Source: Butyrivibrio hungatei (GTDB lineage Bacteria > Bacillota > Clostridia > Lachnospirales > Lachnospiraceae). Taken from it: a DNA stretch of 64,000 nucleotides. The notes under the pieces are model-generated. The model saw nothing but the letters and a program-made list of their open reading frames with translations, was not told where the DNA came from and made no database searches. The translations under genes were made by a program, and so were the position numbers. The DNA lies in NCBI RefSeq assembly GCF_900101605.1, contig NZ_FMUR01000011.1:96625-160624 (forward strand), written 5' to 3'. Below, piece by piece: positions 26,446 through 35,713 of the stretch (positions are counted from its first letter, which is position 1; each line of letters opens with the position of its first letter).

Positions 26446-27453
26446 TCATGAATTCATTATCTTCTTGAATCTGTTTATGACTTTCTTTACATCCTTGTTA
26501 AAATAACAAACAGCAACACAATATATAACCGTAAATACAGTTATATGCCCCTTAAGATCCAGATCCACACCGAGCGCCCTGTTCTCAAAATCAGGTGTGA
26601 ACTTGATCTTGTCATATAAAACCGGATACAAAACTCCGTATACAGACATAAGTTCCGCTTCCGTAGCGGGATCTCCCAATCCAACATATAATTCTATATT
26701 GCTCTTATCGGGAAGGATCATTTTTAAAAGTCGTGTCAGCTTGTCCTTAACAAGACTGTAAGCTCTCTTGAAAATATCATTTTCCAGAGTATTTTTTATC
26801 ATTCTTATCTTATCACAAACTCTAGATATTGTATATTGATTTTTTTCAAACACATGTTTTGGCTTTTTAATCAGCTCCAAAGCTGTATTTGCAACCTTTT
26901 TAAGCTTGTCGAAAAAAGTGTCCTTATCTTCGTCTTCGTTTTTTTCTTCTGTTATTTCACTATCTTTTTGATTTAATTCCGTAATATTGTTTTCTATATG
27001 TTCACTCAAAGATGTATTTTCGTCTTTAAAGCTCTCTTTTTTATTAACAAACTCCTCGCAGAAAATAATTCCGTTCTCAGCCTCCGGATTTTCTTTGGTG
27101 CCGTTCCCGTCCCTGTTTTTCTTTTTATCTGCCCCGTCATCCGCCTTGTTTCCGAATTTTCGCGGAAAAATCTTTACACCGAGCACTCTTATGACAAACT
27201 CGGTCCCTTTAGGATTCGGATAAAAAAATTTTCCCGAAAGCACATGTAAGAGCCATGAAAACTTCACCGACAAAAAAGCTTTATCCTTATCAAAGCCCTC
27301 CCCTTCGGCAAATACAGTCTTGGGATAATTTCCTTTTATCCTGTATCTTACGGGAACAAAAAGGACCAGCAAGACCAGCAATATAGCAATAAGAAGTAAG
27401 ACTGCCAGCACAATGCCGACCACTTTCAATACCGATAAAAAAACCGCCAACAT
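26446..27453 (-). CDS. DUF2953 membrane protein (YtfI-like)
   Basis: The 335-residue protein starts with a strong membrane segment (5-34) followed by VPVRYRIKG and KFSWLLHVLSG, typical of DUF2953. A low-complexity Glu/Lys/Asn region (about 100-185) separates this from the conserved C-terminal part, which includes IELYVGLGDPATEAELMSVYGVLYP. It is the standard neighbour of ytfJ and presumably works with it. Function unknown. Confidence 0.85.
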   Translation of the reverse strand: MLAVFLSVLKVVGIVLAVLLLIAILLVLLVLFVPVRYRIKGNYPKTVFAEGEGFDKDKAFLSVKFSWLLHVLSGKFFYPNPKGTEFVIRVLGVKIFPRKFGNKADDGADKKKNRDGNGTKENPEAENGIIFCEEFVNKKESFKDENTSLSEHIENNITELNQKDSEITEEKNEDEDKDTFFDKLKKVANTALELIKKPKHVFEKNQYTISRVCDKIRMIKNTLENDIFKRAYSLVKDKLTRLLKMILPDKSNIELYVGLGDPATEAELMSVYGVLYPVLYDKIKFTPDFENRALGVDLDLKGHITVFTVIYCVAVCYFNKDVKKVINRFKKIMNS

Positions 27454-27470
27454 AAACTTCTCCGTTTAAA

Positions 27471-27797
27471 TTATTTTTTGTCCAGATAATCCAAAAGTTT
27501 CCCCGGCTTCCCCACTTTCTGCGCCTCATCGGAAATTCTGATGACTATATCGATCGCCTCGGAATACCCCGACGCAATCCCATATATGTATGCCGGATGT
27601 TCTTTATAATAATCCTGGGATAAAAAAGCACTGTGAATGATCTCAAGCTGATCCGATCCGTTCGTAGCCCTCACCACGCAAAAAATTGTGAGCTGCTTCT
27701 TGTTGTGACAAAGGCGCCACTTGATCATGCTCTTGTTTCTGATCGTTTCATCCCAGTACAGATTCTTATAAAATTTACAGGATGCATTTTTTGTCAT
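27471..27797 (-). CDS. Conserved hypothetical protein
   Basis: The frame is open up to 27842, but the ATG at 27795-27797 follows GGGAG by about 11 bases and gives a 108-residue product starting MTKNASCKFYKN. It has no membrane segment or signal peptide. A FCVVRATNGSDQLEIIHSA core and a final IAxGYSEAIDIVIRI helix suggest a small globular alpha/beta protein. It sits 17 bases upstream of DUF2953 and may be part of the same unit. I do not recognise a function. Confidence 0.6.
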   Translation of the reverse strand: MTKNASCKFYKNLYWDETIRNKSMIKWRLCHNKKQLTIFCVVRATNGSDQLEIIHSAFLSQDYYKEHPAYIYGIASGYSEAIDIVIRISDEAQKVGKPGKLLDYLDKK

Positions 27798-27905
27798 AAA
27801 AATTGAAGCTCCCATAGATAAATAAATTGACCTTAATAACACGAAAAAGTATATTATTATTAAGCGCTCTCAAATCTTTATTATTTTATCATAAGGAGGG
27901 CGTTT

Positions 27906-27932
27906 ATGGAATTACGGAGGTCCCTTAAATGA
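27906..27932 (+). CDS. Eight-codon upstream ORF coupled to the HD-GYP gene
   Basis: A strong AAGGAGG site stands before the ATG at 27906. The frame encodes MELRRSLK and ends in TGA at 27930-27932, which overlaps the HD-GYP ATG at 27929 as ATGA. The HD-GYP ribosome site (GGAGG) lies inside this small ORF. The layout suggests a translated leader that couples ribosomes to the main gene. Confidence 0.5.
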   Translation: MELRRSLK

Positions 27933-28993
27933 AGTACGTTGCCCGGATGGAATTAAAACCCGGTATGGTAGCCGCAGAGAATATTTTGAATTACAAGAAC
28001 GAGATAATCGTTGCCGCCAACACAAAGATTGACGCAACAGTCATAGAAAGGCTTACAAGACAGTCAATTATGGCCGTCCCGATAAAGGAAGAAGCCGATT
28101 TTGCTACCACGCACAATGACAAGGTTCGTATTTCCGAAGGATTTAAAAAATTCGAGTCAATTTATAACGTTTATTTCCCTGTATTCAGGGGTTACATGAT
28201 GGGTGCTCTTACTTCCCATCAGCCGATCATCATGCAGCAGCTCATGGATGTTTACAACTCAATCGTTTCTTCTGTTGCAAACGGTGAGCAGCTTCTTGAA
28301 TATTTGTATAATCTTTCGCCTTCAGATGAAGATATGATTCTTCACCACTGTTTGAAATCAGCTCTTATCGCAGGCGTTTTCGGATCTTTCATCGGTCTTA
28401 CACCGGAAGATCAGCTGCTTTTTATCCAATGTGCATTTGTATATGACATCGGTAAATTCAGCATTCCCAATCAGATCCTTACAAAGCCGCAGCGCCTTAC
28501 AAGAGAAGAATATATGATAATCATCCAGCACACCGTCATCGGATACGATTTCCTTAAGAATATGGGTGATTTTAACGAGCATGTCCTCAATGCGGCGATG
28601 CAGCACCACGAAAGATGCGACGGAACAGGCTATCCGGCAGGACTTCACGGCGACAACATAGACAGATTCGCCAAGTATATAGCGATTGTCGATTCCTACG
28701 TTGCGATGACATCAAAAAGAAATTACAGAAGAAAATTAAATGCATTTCAGATCATCGCAAACTATGAAATGCAGGGTTTCCAGAAATTCTACAGCGAAGC
28801 CCTTACTTCAATACTATTGCATATAGCAAGCTCACAGCTTGGATTCAGCATCAAGTTAAACAACGGAAAGAGAGGAACCGTGATCCGCATAAACGAACAC
28901 GCACTCTCCCATCCCGTAATACTCTTAAACGAAAACAATGCTCCACTCGATCTTTCGATGGATTACAGACTTGCAATCGAAGAAGTTTATTGA
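27929..28993 (+). CDS. HD-GYP domain protein with altered HD motif
   Basis: The 354-residue protein is a paralogue of the one at 11725-12813, sharing the short N-terminal domain (starts like KxGMxxxENI) and the HD-GYP domain. The HD doublet reads VYDIGK, with Tyr172 in place of the metal-binding histidine. The other family residues (LHHCLKS, QHTVIGYDFL, HHERCDGTGYP) are kept. The lost ligand suggests weakened or altered catalysis, or a regulatory role. Translation is probably coupled to a small upstream ORF. It is convergent with pbpA across a shared terminator. Confidence 0.85.
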   Translation: MKYVARMELKPGMVAAENILNYKNEIIVAANTKIDATVIERLTRQSIMAVPIKEEADFATTHNDKVRISEGFKKFESIYNVYFPVFRGYMMGALTSHQPIIMQQLMDVYNSIVSSVANGEQLLEYLYNLSPSDEDMILHHCLKSALIAGVFGSFIGLTPEDQLLFIQCAFVYDIGKFSIPNQILTKPQRLTREEYMIIIQHTVIGYDFLKNMGDFNEHVLNAAMQHHERCDGTGYPAGLHGDNIDRFAKYIAIVDSYVAMTSKRNYRRKLNAFQIIANYEMQGFQKFYSEALTSILLHIASSQLGFSIKLNNGKRGTVIRINEHALSHPVILLNENNAPLDLSMDYRLAIEEVY

Positions 28994-29004
28994 TAAAAAA
29001 GTAA

Positions 29005-29060
29005 TTAAAAAACTTCCAACACCTGTAACCCGCGGCGTGCAGGTGTTGGAAGTTTTTTCG
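29005..29060. terminator. Bidirectional terminator between HD-GYP and PBP2 genes
   Basis: AACTTCCAACACCTG (29011-29025) pairs with CAGGTGTTGGAAGTT (29040-29054), with A-rich sequence before and TTTTTT after. Confidence 0.92.
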
Positions 29061-29069
29061 TATGTTTCT

Positions 29070-30527
29070 TTACTTAAGATATGCATCAAAAATCTTTTTT
29101 GCGATTGGAACGGCAAAACTACCGCCGCTTCCGGCATCCTCAACGATCACGGTAACGCAGATCTTGGGATCCTCAGCCGGTGCAAAACCTGTAAACCATG
29201 CATGAGAATCCGACTTTGCAGAATTAAACTCAGCAGAACCGGTCTTTCCTGCCGCCGTGTAGGAACGGCCTTTTAATTTGGTCGCAGTTCCTTTTTGAAC
29301 AACCTGGATCATCATCTCTGTAAGGATCCTTGTCTCTTCTTCACTCATAAGCCTCTTGGCTTCTTCCGGGCTATACGACTCGAGCACCTTACCGTCTGCA
29401 GTCTCAACCTTTTTTACAAAATAAGGCTTCATAAGAATTCCCTTATTTGCTATAGCCGAAGTGATCATATTCATATGCATGGGAGAAACAGTCGTCGCAC
29501 CCTGTCCGATTGCAAGCTGCATTACATCTCCCTTTGACATATCATCTTTATATCTCGCCTTACTTCTTGAATATGTCATATCAAGAGGAAGTTTTCCGTT
29601 GAACATAAGATCGTTTAAAACATCATTAAATGTATGCTGATCTATATAATTGACTCCGATATTTGCAAAGGAAGAGTTACACGACTTCGCAAAAGACTTG
29701 TATAGATCAAGCGATCCATGCCTCTCTCCGTGATAGCAGGATATGGTATTCTCACCTTCGGAAACTTTGCCCTTACAGGTAAACTTATAATCGTTGTAGT
29801 CCTTTGGATGTTCCCTTAAATATGCAAGCGAAGTGACTATCTTAAATGTGGAACCCGGCGGATAAAGTCCCTGCGTAGCTCTGTTTACAAGAGTCGCATC
29901 GCCTGATTCATCAGCAACATAACTGTCCCAGTCTTGCGGTATCGTATTTGGGTCAAAATCAGGCTTTGATACCATCGCCAGTATCTCTCCCGTCTTCGGG
30001 TCCGAAACAACTATTGCTCCTTTTCTCGGTGCCTGGATTGCATCACTGCATATTTTCTGAAGTTCAACGGAAAGAGTCGTTGTTACGTCATTTCCCGGAA
30101 ACTTCTCATTTTTAGACTCATATGCGGCTTTTTTTGAAAGATCCAATCCCGAATTTATCAGATAATAGTTGGCCATAAGCTCAACACCAGCTTTTCCGTG
30201 GGATGAATATCCGACAACATGAGCAAAGTCTTTTCCGTAAGGATACTCCCTTTTTTCTTTGCCGTGCTTGTCCGTCTTCGTACTTGCCAGAACGTCACCG
30301 TCACGAGACAGGATCTTGCCCCTTGTATTCTGAGCCGTCAAGATCTTCTGTCTGGTGTTGAAATTGTTATTCATGTATTTCTGTTTATTTACGGTAGCGG
30401 AATATGCTATAAATACAAGCATTGCCACAAACAACATCACATATATACCCGAAAGTACAATTATCGATGTCGGTTGCGACGACCTTGTGTCTTTAGTAGT
30501 CCTCCTCGTACCTCTCGTTTCTCTCAT
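29070..30527 (-). CDS. Class B penicillin-binding protein, transpeptidase (PBP2/PbpA-like)
   Basis: The 485-residue protein has one N-terminal membrane anchor (about 25-45) and a transpeptidase domain. Its motifs are SxxK in GSTFKIV (about 223), SCN (about 281) and KTGS (about 428), all intact, so it should cross-link peptidoglycan. It lacks PASTA repeats. The gene overlaps the preceding FtsW/RodA-family gene by 35 bases. The pair likely forms a glycan polymerase-transpeptidase complex for elongation or division; which one cannot be settled here. Confidence 0.92.
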   Translation of the reverse strand: MRETRGTRRTTKDTRSSQPTSIIVLSGIYVMLFVAMLVFIAYSATVNKQKYMNNNFNTRQKILTAQNTRGKILSRDGDVLASTKTDKHGKEKREYPYGKDFAHVVGYSSHGKAGVELMANYYLINSGLDLSKKAAYESKNEKFPGNDVTTTLSVELQKICSDAIQAPRKGAIVVSDPKTGEILAMVSKPDFDPNTIPQDWDSYVADESGDATLVNRATQGLYPPGSTFKIVTSLAYLREHPKDYNDYKFTCKGKVSEGENTISCYHGERHGSLDLYKSFAKSCNSSFANIGVNYIDQHTFNDVLNDLMFNGKLPLDMTYSRSKARYKDDMSKGDVMQLAIGQGATTVSPMHMNMITSAIANKGILMKPYFVKKVETADGKVLESYSPEEAKRLMSEEETRILTEMMIQVVQKGTATKLKGRSYTAAGKTGSAEFNSAKSDSHAWFTGFAPAEDPKICVTVIVEDAGSGGSFAVPIAKKIFDAYLK

Positions 30528-31887
30528 CGTAATAATAATCCCTCTTGCTTCCTCTTGATCTGTCGCGTCTCATGTAGTCTTCCGCTTCCTCGAAATTCCG
30601 CACCAGACAAATCCCCTCAAATATCATCATCATGACAACCGTAACCATTACGGACGATCCGCCGTAACTTACAAGAGGAAGTGTTACACCCGTAAGAGGA
30701 ATGAATCTGGAGCCTCCTCCTATAGTCAAAAACGTCTGGAAAATATAAGCCACACCTATTCCACATGACAAAAGTCTGTAGTATTTGTCGTGCATCATAT
30801 ATCCTTCATACATGATATGCATAAATGTGCTCAGACATATAAGTGTCATTATAACTGCAAATACGATTCCAAATTCCTCCGCTATCGCCGAGAAAATAAA
30901 ATCCTGCTCAACGAAAGGAATCGACTGCGGCGATCCTCCGTAAAGTCCAAGTCCGAAAGCGCCTCCGCTGCTGATTCCAAAAAGCGACTGTGACAGCTGA
31001 TATCCCGCACTTTCAATATTTCCGAACGGATCGAGCCATGCCTTAACTCTCACCTGTATATGTGAAAAGAGCCCGTAAGCAATAACACTCGCCACCGACC
31101 CGAATCCAAGTCCCATGAAAAGATATCCGATATTATTCGTTGCAATATATATAAGTGCAAGAAAAACTATGAAAAACAAAAGCGCACTTCCCAAATCTTT
31201 TGACAAAACAAGGATAATTACATGAACACCGGCAACTCCGGCAATCTTCATAAGATCTGTCAGTTCTTTTGCCTTATACAATGCCCCCGCCAAAAAGAGC
31301 AGATAGATAATCTTTGTAAATTCCGATGGCTGAAAGGTAATTCCCGCAATCGTGTACGTGATCTTAGATCCGTTTGTTGCGGTTCCGAGAACCAAAACCA
31401 CACCTATCGCAGCAAGACCGATCGCAGCAAATACCCATTCATAGCGCTTTATCACATTCAGTCTGAATATCAGCTCCGGAATAAAAAAGCCTATTACAAT
31501 AGATGCCGCAACGATAATAAACTGTTTTATCGCCTTCTCATAAGAAAGTCTCGTAAGCATGATTATTCCTATCATCAGAAGCATGCACATATTGTTTACA
31601 ACGAGCTTATTCGCATCCGGATATATGACATAAAAAAGCATAATTATCGAAGCAAATATTACCAGCTGAAATGCGAAAAAGAAAAAATAACTCATCTTTC
31701 CCGTTCGTGCCAATATCTGTATAAAACAAGATATCTGAACTCCGAACATGCAGCCGATCTGCCTGGTATATATAAGCTTTCTGTCGCTCTCATACGGTTT
31801 TGTAAGTGCACCGAAAGAATCGGCGGTGTACAAAAAAAGCAAAAAAGCGATCACATATTTAGCTATCTCTGTAACATAAAGTTTCAT
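30493..31887 (-). CDS. FtsW/RodA/SpoVE family SEDS peptidoglycan polymerase
   Basis: The protein is polytopic (about ten or more membrane segments). It has SEDS hallmarks such as ITFQPSEFTKIIYLLFLA, LDPFGNIESAGYQLSQSLFGISSGGAFGLGLYGGSPQ and the C-terminal PLVSYGGSS. The frame extends 41 codons upstream into the U32 gene, but the ATG at 31885-31887 starts the first membrane segment (MKLYVTEIAKYV), has GGAG upstream and lies 4 bases after the U32 stop. This gives 464 residues, a normal size. Its partner PBP gene follows. Confidence 0.9.
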   Translation of the reverse strand: MKLYVTEIAKYVIAFLLFLYTADSFGALTKPYESDRKLIYTRQIGCMFGVQISCFIQILARTGKMSYFFFFAFQLVIFASIIMLFYVIYPDANKLVVNNMCMLLMIGIIMLTRLSYEKAIKQFIIVAASIVIGFFIPELIFRLNVIKRYEWVFAAIGLAAIGVVLVLGTATNGSKITYTIAGITFQPSEFTKIIYLLFLAGALYKAKELTDLMKIAGVAGVHVIILVLSKDLGSALLFFIVFLALIYIATNNIGYLFMGLGFGSVASVIAYGLFSHIQVRVKAWLDPFGNIESAGYQLSQSLFGISSGGAFGLGLYGGSPQSIPFVEQDFIFSAIAEEFGIVFAVIMTLICLSTFMHIMYEGYMMHDKYYRLLSCGIGVAYIFQTFLTIGGGSRFIPLTGVTLPLVSYGGSSVMVTVVMMMIFEGICLVRNFEEAEDYMRRDRSRGSKRDYYYDERNERYEEDY

Positions 31888-31891
31888 TAAA

Positions 31892-34210
31892 TCATTCCAC
31901 TCCGCGTTTATAATGACCCGTGGTATAGTTCTTTTTTTCAAAAGCTTTACCGTGAATAAAGCTTTCAAGAACATTTTCCGTATCATTCCCTGATTCAATC
32001 GTAAGATCAATCCTGTAATGATCGAAGATTCCTATATCCTCAATAGTTTTCATTTTACCCAAAAGAACTGTCGGATCTGTATTCCATATGACATTGTAGC
32101 AGTTCCTGCAATCAGTCGTTACCACCATGTCATTTCCCATCCTGTCGATCATATGAATATTCTCACTATGAACGCTTCCGGTCTTTCCGCTGCATCTGTC
32201 CGTAGTTTTCTTTATGCAGCCGGCGCTTATCATCATGGGAACATGTCCATAGACATTATATGTAACGGGAATATCGGAAAATCTCTTAATCGAAACCGTA
32301 ACATCTTTTGCCTCATGAATTGTAAGTTCGTACGGAACAGATATCTCATCGACGCCAAAATCCCCTTTCGCGCATTCGGAAAGAAGTTTGCAGCTCTCTG
32401 CGTTCCATACATAAACTCCGTAATCACAGATTACTTTCCCAAGATAATTATTATCTCTCAAATATCCCAATTGCTCAAGGTTTCTTACCAGCAAACCGCG
32501 CAGATTACCTGCTTTACAGATATTTATGAGCGTTATAATATCAGAAGTTCCGTCAATCTTCTCTTCTCTTGTGACATAAGGAAGAGCCACGAATACATCA
32601 ACTCCCGCTTCTCCTGCGGTTTTAAGATTATTTAAAACATCATCCTTATCTTCTCCGAGAAGAAGATTTGAATCGACATAAATTCTTCCGATTTTCTTTT
32701 CGCCAAAATTACCGTCAAGGAAACTTAAAACAACTCTGAGCTGTCCCATACTTCTTACAAGCACATGGAAATCTGCTTTTCTTTTTTCCGGCTTTGCTAC
32801 TTTACTTTCCGTTACCTCTAAACTGTCCGAACCATTACCGTTACCTTGCTCCCGAACCTTCTTGCCTGTATCCGAATCAAGAAGCATATTAAGCATCTTC
32901 TCGCAGAGGCTTCGTCTGTATTCATTAAGCTCACTTACGGGAATAAAGATTCCGTTTCCCGAACCGTTATCATTTATGGAAACAATGACTTCATCCGCTT
33001 CAAACGGCGTATTTCCAAGCTTTCTCAGCTGCTTTTCAATACTTTTTTCATCCATCGGTCTGTTTGATGCCTGCCGGACTTCATTCCCCGATACTTCGCA
33101 GACAATACCGCTGTTGTCCTTAAGAAGCATAGTAAGTTTTGCCGCGCTTCCGGCCGTCAGATCGCAGTAAATATCACACTTTATCTTCTTCTCGTAGCCG
33201 AGATATTTTTCTTTTATCATCTTGGAAACTTCTTCCGAAGTTCCGTTATATGCAGGTGATGAGACGGTGACCATCTCTCTTCCGTTATGCCTGTGATAAT
33301 ATCCGTCGCTTATACCCGTCCTTAGATAAAGAGCTTTCAAGATGTCCATATCTTCTTTGGATACCTTGTGTTCTTTGTCAGGCTCTTTGTAATACAGATC
33401 GATATATTTTCTGTAGAGCGACGTAACGCCTGCCGCATACTCAGGCTTTTTCATTCGTCCTTCTATCTTAAAAGAATCAATTCCCGCTCTTATAAGTTCC
33501 GGAATCAAATCTATCGTGCACATATCCTTAAGACTGATGGGATATTCCTCTTTGCGGTTTGATCCCGCTATTTTATACGGAAGTCTGCATGGCTGGGCGC
33601 AGCGTCCTCTGTTACCGCTCCTAGTTCCCACCATACTGCTGAAAAGACATGCTCCCGAATAGCAATAACACATCGCGCCATGAATAAATGCCTCAACTTC
33701 AATATCCGCCTTTTCACGGATTGCCTTCATTTCATAAAGACTAAGCTCTCTTGCGGGTACGACTCTGCAACATCCGAGATCTTTTAAGAGCTTCGCACCG
33801 TAAACACCCGTAACGGTCTGCTGCGTACTTGCATGAATCTCGACATTCGGAAACTCATCGCGCAAAAATTTCATAACGCCGAAATCCTGAACGATAACAC
33901 CGTCAAGATTCTTTTCCGCATAAGGAATCATAAAATCATACAGCTCTGAAAACTCGCGCTCTTTAACGAGCGTATTGACTGTCATATATATTTTTTTGTG
34001 GTGTAAATGGGCATAAGAAATAGCATCCAGAACCTGGGCCTCATCGAAATTATCCGCATAAGCCCTTGCTCCGAACTTAGATCCGCCAAGATAAACGGCA
34101 TCGGCGCCTGCATTGAAGGCACCTACCATTGTTTCATAACCCCCTGCGGGAGCCAAAAGTTCGACTTTTTTCATATTCATATAAAAGGCTGTCCCTAAAG
34201 ACAGCCCCAT
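31892..34210 (-). CDS. U32 family peptidase / RNA-modification type protein
   Basis: The 772-residue protein begins the conserved part with MKKVELLAPAGG. It has the U32 core including DGVIVQDFGVMKFL, VEAFIHGAMCYCYSGACLFSS and RGRCAQPCRLPY, with cysteines for an iron-sulfur cluster, then a long C-terminal DUF3656-type region. U32 members include tRNA/rRNA hydroxylation factors (TrhP, RlhA) as well as annotated collagenases; an RNA role is at least as likely as proteolysis. Two starts are possible: 34210 with a good AAAGGTGA site, or the ATG at 34172-34174 where the family homology begins. A hairpin lies between the two. Confidence 0.85.
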   Translation of the reverse strand: MGLSLGTAFYMNMKKVELLAPAGGYETMVGAFNAGADAVYLGGSKFGARAYADNFDEAQVLDAISYAHLHHKKIYMTVNTLVKEREFSELYDFMIPYAEKNLDGVIVQDFGVMKFLRDEFPNVEIHASTQQTVTGVYGAKLLKDLGCCRVVPARELSLYEMKAIREKADIEVEAFIHGAMCYCYSGACLFSSMVGTRSGNRGRCAQPCRLPYKIAGSNRKEEYPISLKDMCTIDLIPELIRAGIDSFKIEGRMKKPEYAAGVTSLYRKYIDLYYKEPDKEHKVSKEDMDILKALYLRTGISDGYYHRHNGREMVTVSSPAYNGTSEEVSKMIKEKYLGYEKKIKCDIYCDLTAGSAAKLTMLLKDNSGIVCEVSGNEVRQASNRPMDEKSIEKQLRKLGNTPFEADEVIVSINDNGSGNGIFIPVSELNEYRRSLCEKMLNMLLDSDTGKKVREQGNGNGSDSLEVTESKVAKPEKRKADFHVLVRSMGQLRVVLSFLDGNFGEKKIGRIYVDSNLLLGEDKDDVLNNLKTAGEAGVDVFVALPYVTREEKIDGTSDIITLINICKAGNLRGLLVRNLEQLGYLRDNNYLGKVICDYGVYVWNAESCKLLSECAKGDFGVDEISVPYELTIHEAKDVTVSIKRFSDIPVTYNVYGHVPMMISAGCIKKTTDRCSGKTGSVHSENIHMIDRMGNDMVVTTDCRNCYNVIWNTDPTVLLGKMKTIEDIGIFDHYRIDLTIESGNDTENVLESFIHGKAFEKKNYTTGHYKRGVE
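34181..34206 (-). terminator. Terminator-like hairpin between zapA and the U32 core start
   Basis: GGCTGTC (34187-34193) pairs with GACAGCC (34200-34206) around a 6-base loop and is followed by TTTTATAT on the minus strand. It may attenuate transcription from zapA into the U32 gene, or modulate start choice. Confidence 0.5.
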
Positions 34211-34214
34211 TAAA

Positions 34215-34622
34215 TCACCTTTTATTACCTTTAACCTGTGTTTCTAACTGAATTATCTTTTTGGAAGAATCATCAAGTTTACTCTGAAGACTCTTACTGT
34301 TCTTCTCGGTATTTTCAAGCTTTATCTGCGTCGCGATAAGCTCATGTTTAAGATCGTAGAGCTCTTTTTCCTTCTCGGTAAGCTGCTCTTCCATAAGTTC
34401 TATCTGCTTCTTCAACTTGAAATAGTCATCTGCAATATTAAGCTGTAACAAAACATTCTGTGTATCTACCGGCTGTCTCTTAAAGCCATCCAACTTGTTG
34501 TACTCCGCAATCTTATTGTTAATATACGAAGCCACCTTCTGGAGGTATTCCTCGCCTTCATAGCCGCTTAAGGTGAATACTTTTCCCCCGATAATTACTT
34601 CAGTATCCGTTTTAGAAGCCAT
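34215..34622 (-). CDS. zapA: Cell division protein ZapA
   Basis: ZapA promotes FtsZ filament bundling. The 135-residue protein has the N-terminal ZapA domain (EVIIGGKVFTLSGYEGEEYLQKVA) and a C-terminal coiled coil of about 70 residues. The start at 34620-34622 has GGGAG at good distance; an ATG nine codons upstream does not. It lies between ruvB and the U32 gene on the same strand. Confidence 0.88.
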   Translation of the reverse strand: MASKTDTEVIIGGKVFTLSGYEGEEYLQKVASYINNKIAEYNKLDGFKRQPVDTQNVLLQLNIADDYFKLKKQIELMEEQLTEKEKELYDLKHELIATQIKLENTEKNSKSLQSKLDDSSKKIIQLETQVKGNKR

Positions 34623-34675
34623 AGTTTTCTCCCTGCATAAAAAAATCAAACAATAAGCAAATTTGTACTTTTAAA

Positions 34676-35707
34676 TTATATATCGGTATCGACGGGGTTT
34701 TCAAGTCCCAAATGAGCATACGCAATTTCAGTAACCACGCGCCCTCTGGGAGTTCTGTTTATGAAACCGTTCTTAATAAGATACGGCTCGTAAACATCCT
34801 CGATTGTTCCCGGATCTTCTCCTATGGCTGCCGCCAATGTATCGAGTCCGACAGGCTTTCCTGCAAATTTGTTGATCATGGTAAGAAGAAGATTTCTATC
34901 CGTATGGTCAAGTCCCATTTTATCAACGTCCATCAGATCAAGAGCCGTCATTGCGACCTCTCCCGTAACCTTTCCGTCAAACTTAACCTGTGCAAAATCC
35001 CTGACACGCTTAAGTATTCTGTTGGCAAGTCTGGGCGTTCCTCTGCTTCTTCTTGCCATCTCAACGGCGCCGCCCTTGTCTACCTCGACATCAAGGAGTT
35101 TTGCCGACTGTAAAATGATATTGCAAAGTTCATCAATATCATAAAATTCCATTCTATGTATCATTCCGAATCTGTCTCTTAAAGGCGCAGAGAGCATTCC
35201 CGCTCTGGTTGTCGCACCTATCAGAGTAAAATGAGGAAGATCTAGTCTTATCGATCTCGCGGTAGGACCTTTTCCTATCATAATATCAATGGCATAGTCC
35301 TCCATGGCGGGATAGAGCACTTCCTCGACCTGTCTGTTAAGACGATGAATCTCATCCACAAAAAGGATATCGCCTTCCTGAAGATTATTTAATATAGCCG
35401 CCATATCACCGGGCTTTTCGATAGCGGGTCCGCTTGTTATCTTGATATGTACACCCATCTCATTTGCAATTATTCCCGCAAGAGTGGTCTTACCAAGTCC
35501 GGGTGGTCCGTAAAAAAGAAGGTGATCTAGGCAATCTCCTCTCTTCTTTGCAGCTTCAATATAAATCTTAAGGCTTTCCTTGATCTTCTTTTGTCCAATA
35601 TAGGAATCAAGGTTCTGAGGTCGAAGCGATCCCTCAATCTTTATATCTTCCCGGTTTGCCTCCGGTGCTATTCCTCTGGCGTTTGTTACTATCTTTTTCT
35701 TTTCCAT
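34676..35707 (-). CDS. ruvB: Holliday junction branch migration motor RuvB
   Basis: The 343-residue AAA+ ATPase has Walker [10 protein letters not shown], Walker [10 protein letters not shown], the sensor IGATTRAG and the C-terminal winged helix ending [17 protein letters not shown]. It drives branch migration with RuvA, whose gene is immediately upstream. RuvC is not in the window. Confidence 0.97.
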   Translation of the reverse strand: MEKKKIVTNARGIAPEANREDIKIEGSLRPQNLDSYIGQKKIKESLKIYIEAAKKRGDCLDHLLFYGPPGLGKTTLAGIIANEMGVHIKITSGPAIEKPGDMAAILNNLQEGDILFVDEIHRLNRQVEEVLYPAMEDYAIDIMIGKGPTARSIRLDLPHFTLIGATTRAGMLSAPLRDRFGMIHRMEFYDIDELCNIILQSAKLLDVEVDKGGAVEMARRSRGTPRLANRILKRVRDFAQVKFDGKVTGEVAMTALDLMDVDKMGLDHTDRNLLLTMINKFAGKPVGLDTLAAAIGEDPGTIEDVYEPYLIKNGFINRTPRGRVVTEIAYAHLGLENPVDTDI

Positions 35708-35713
35708 GGCTGT

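Noticed and set aside
31222..31890. Plus-strand 222-residue ORF rich in R, Y and K
   Set aside because: It is the reverse complement of the FtsW/RodA gene, whose motifs are convincing.
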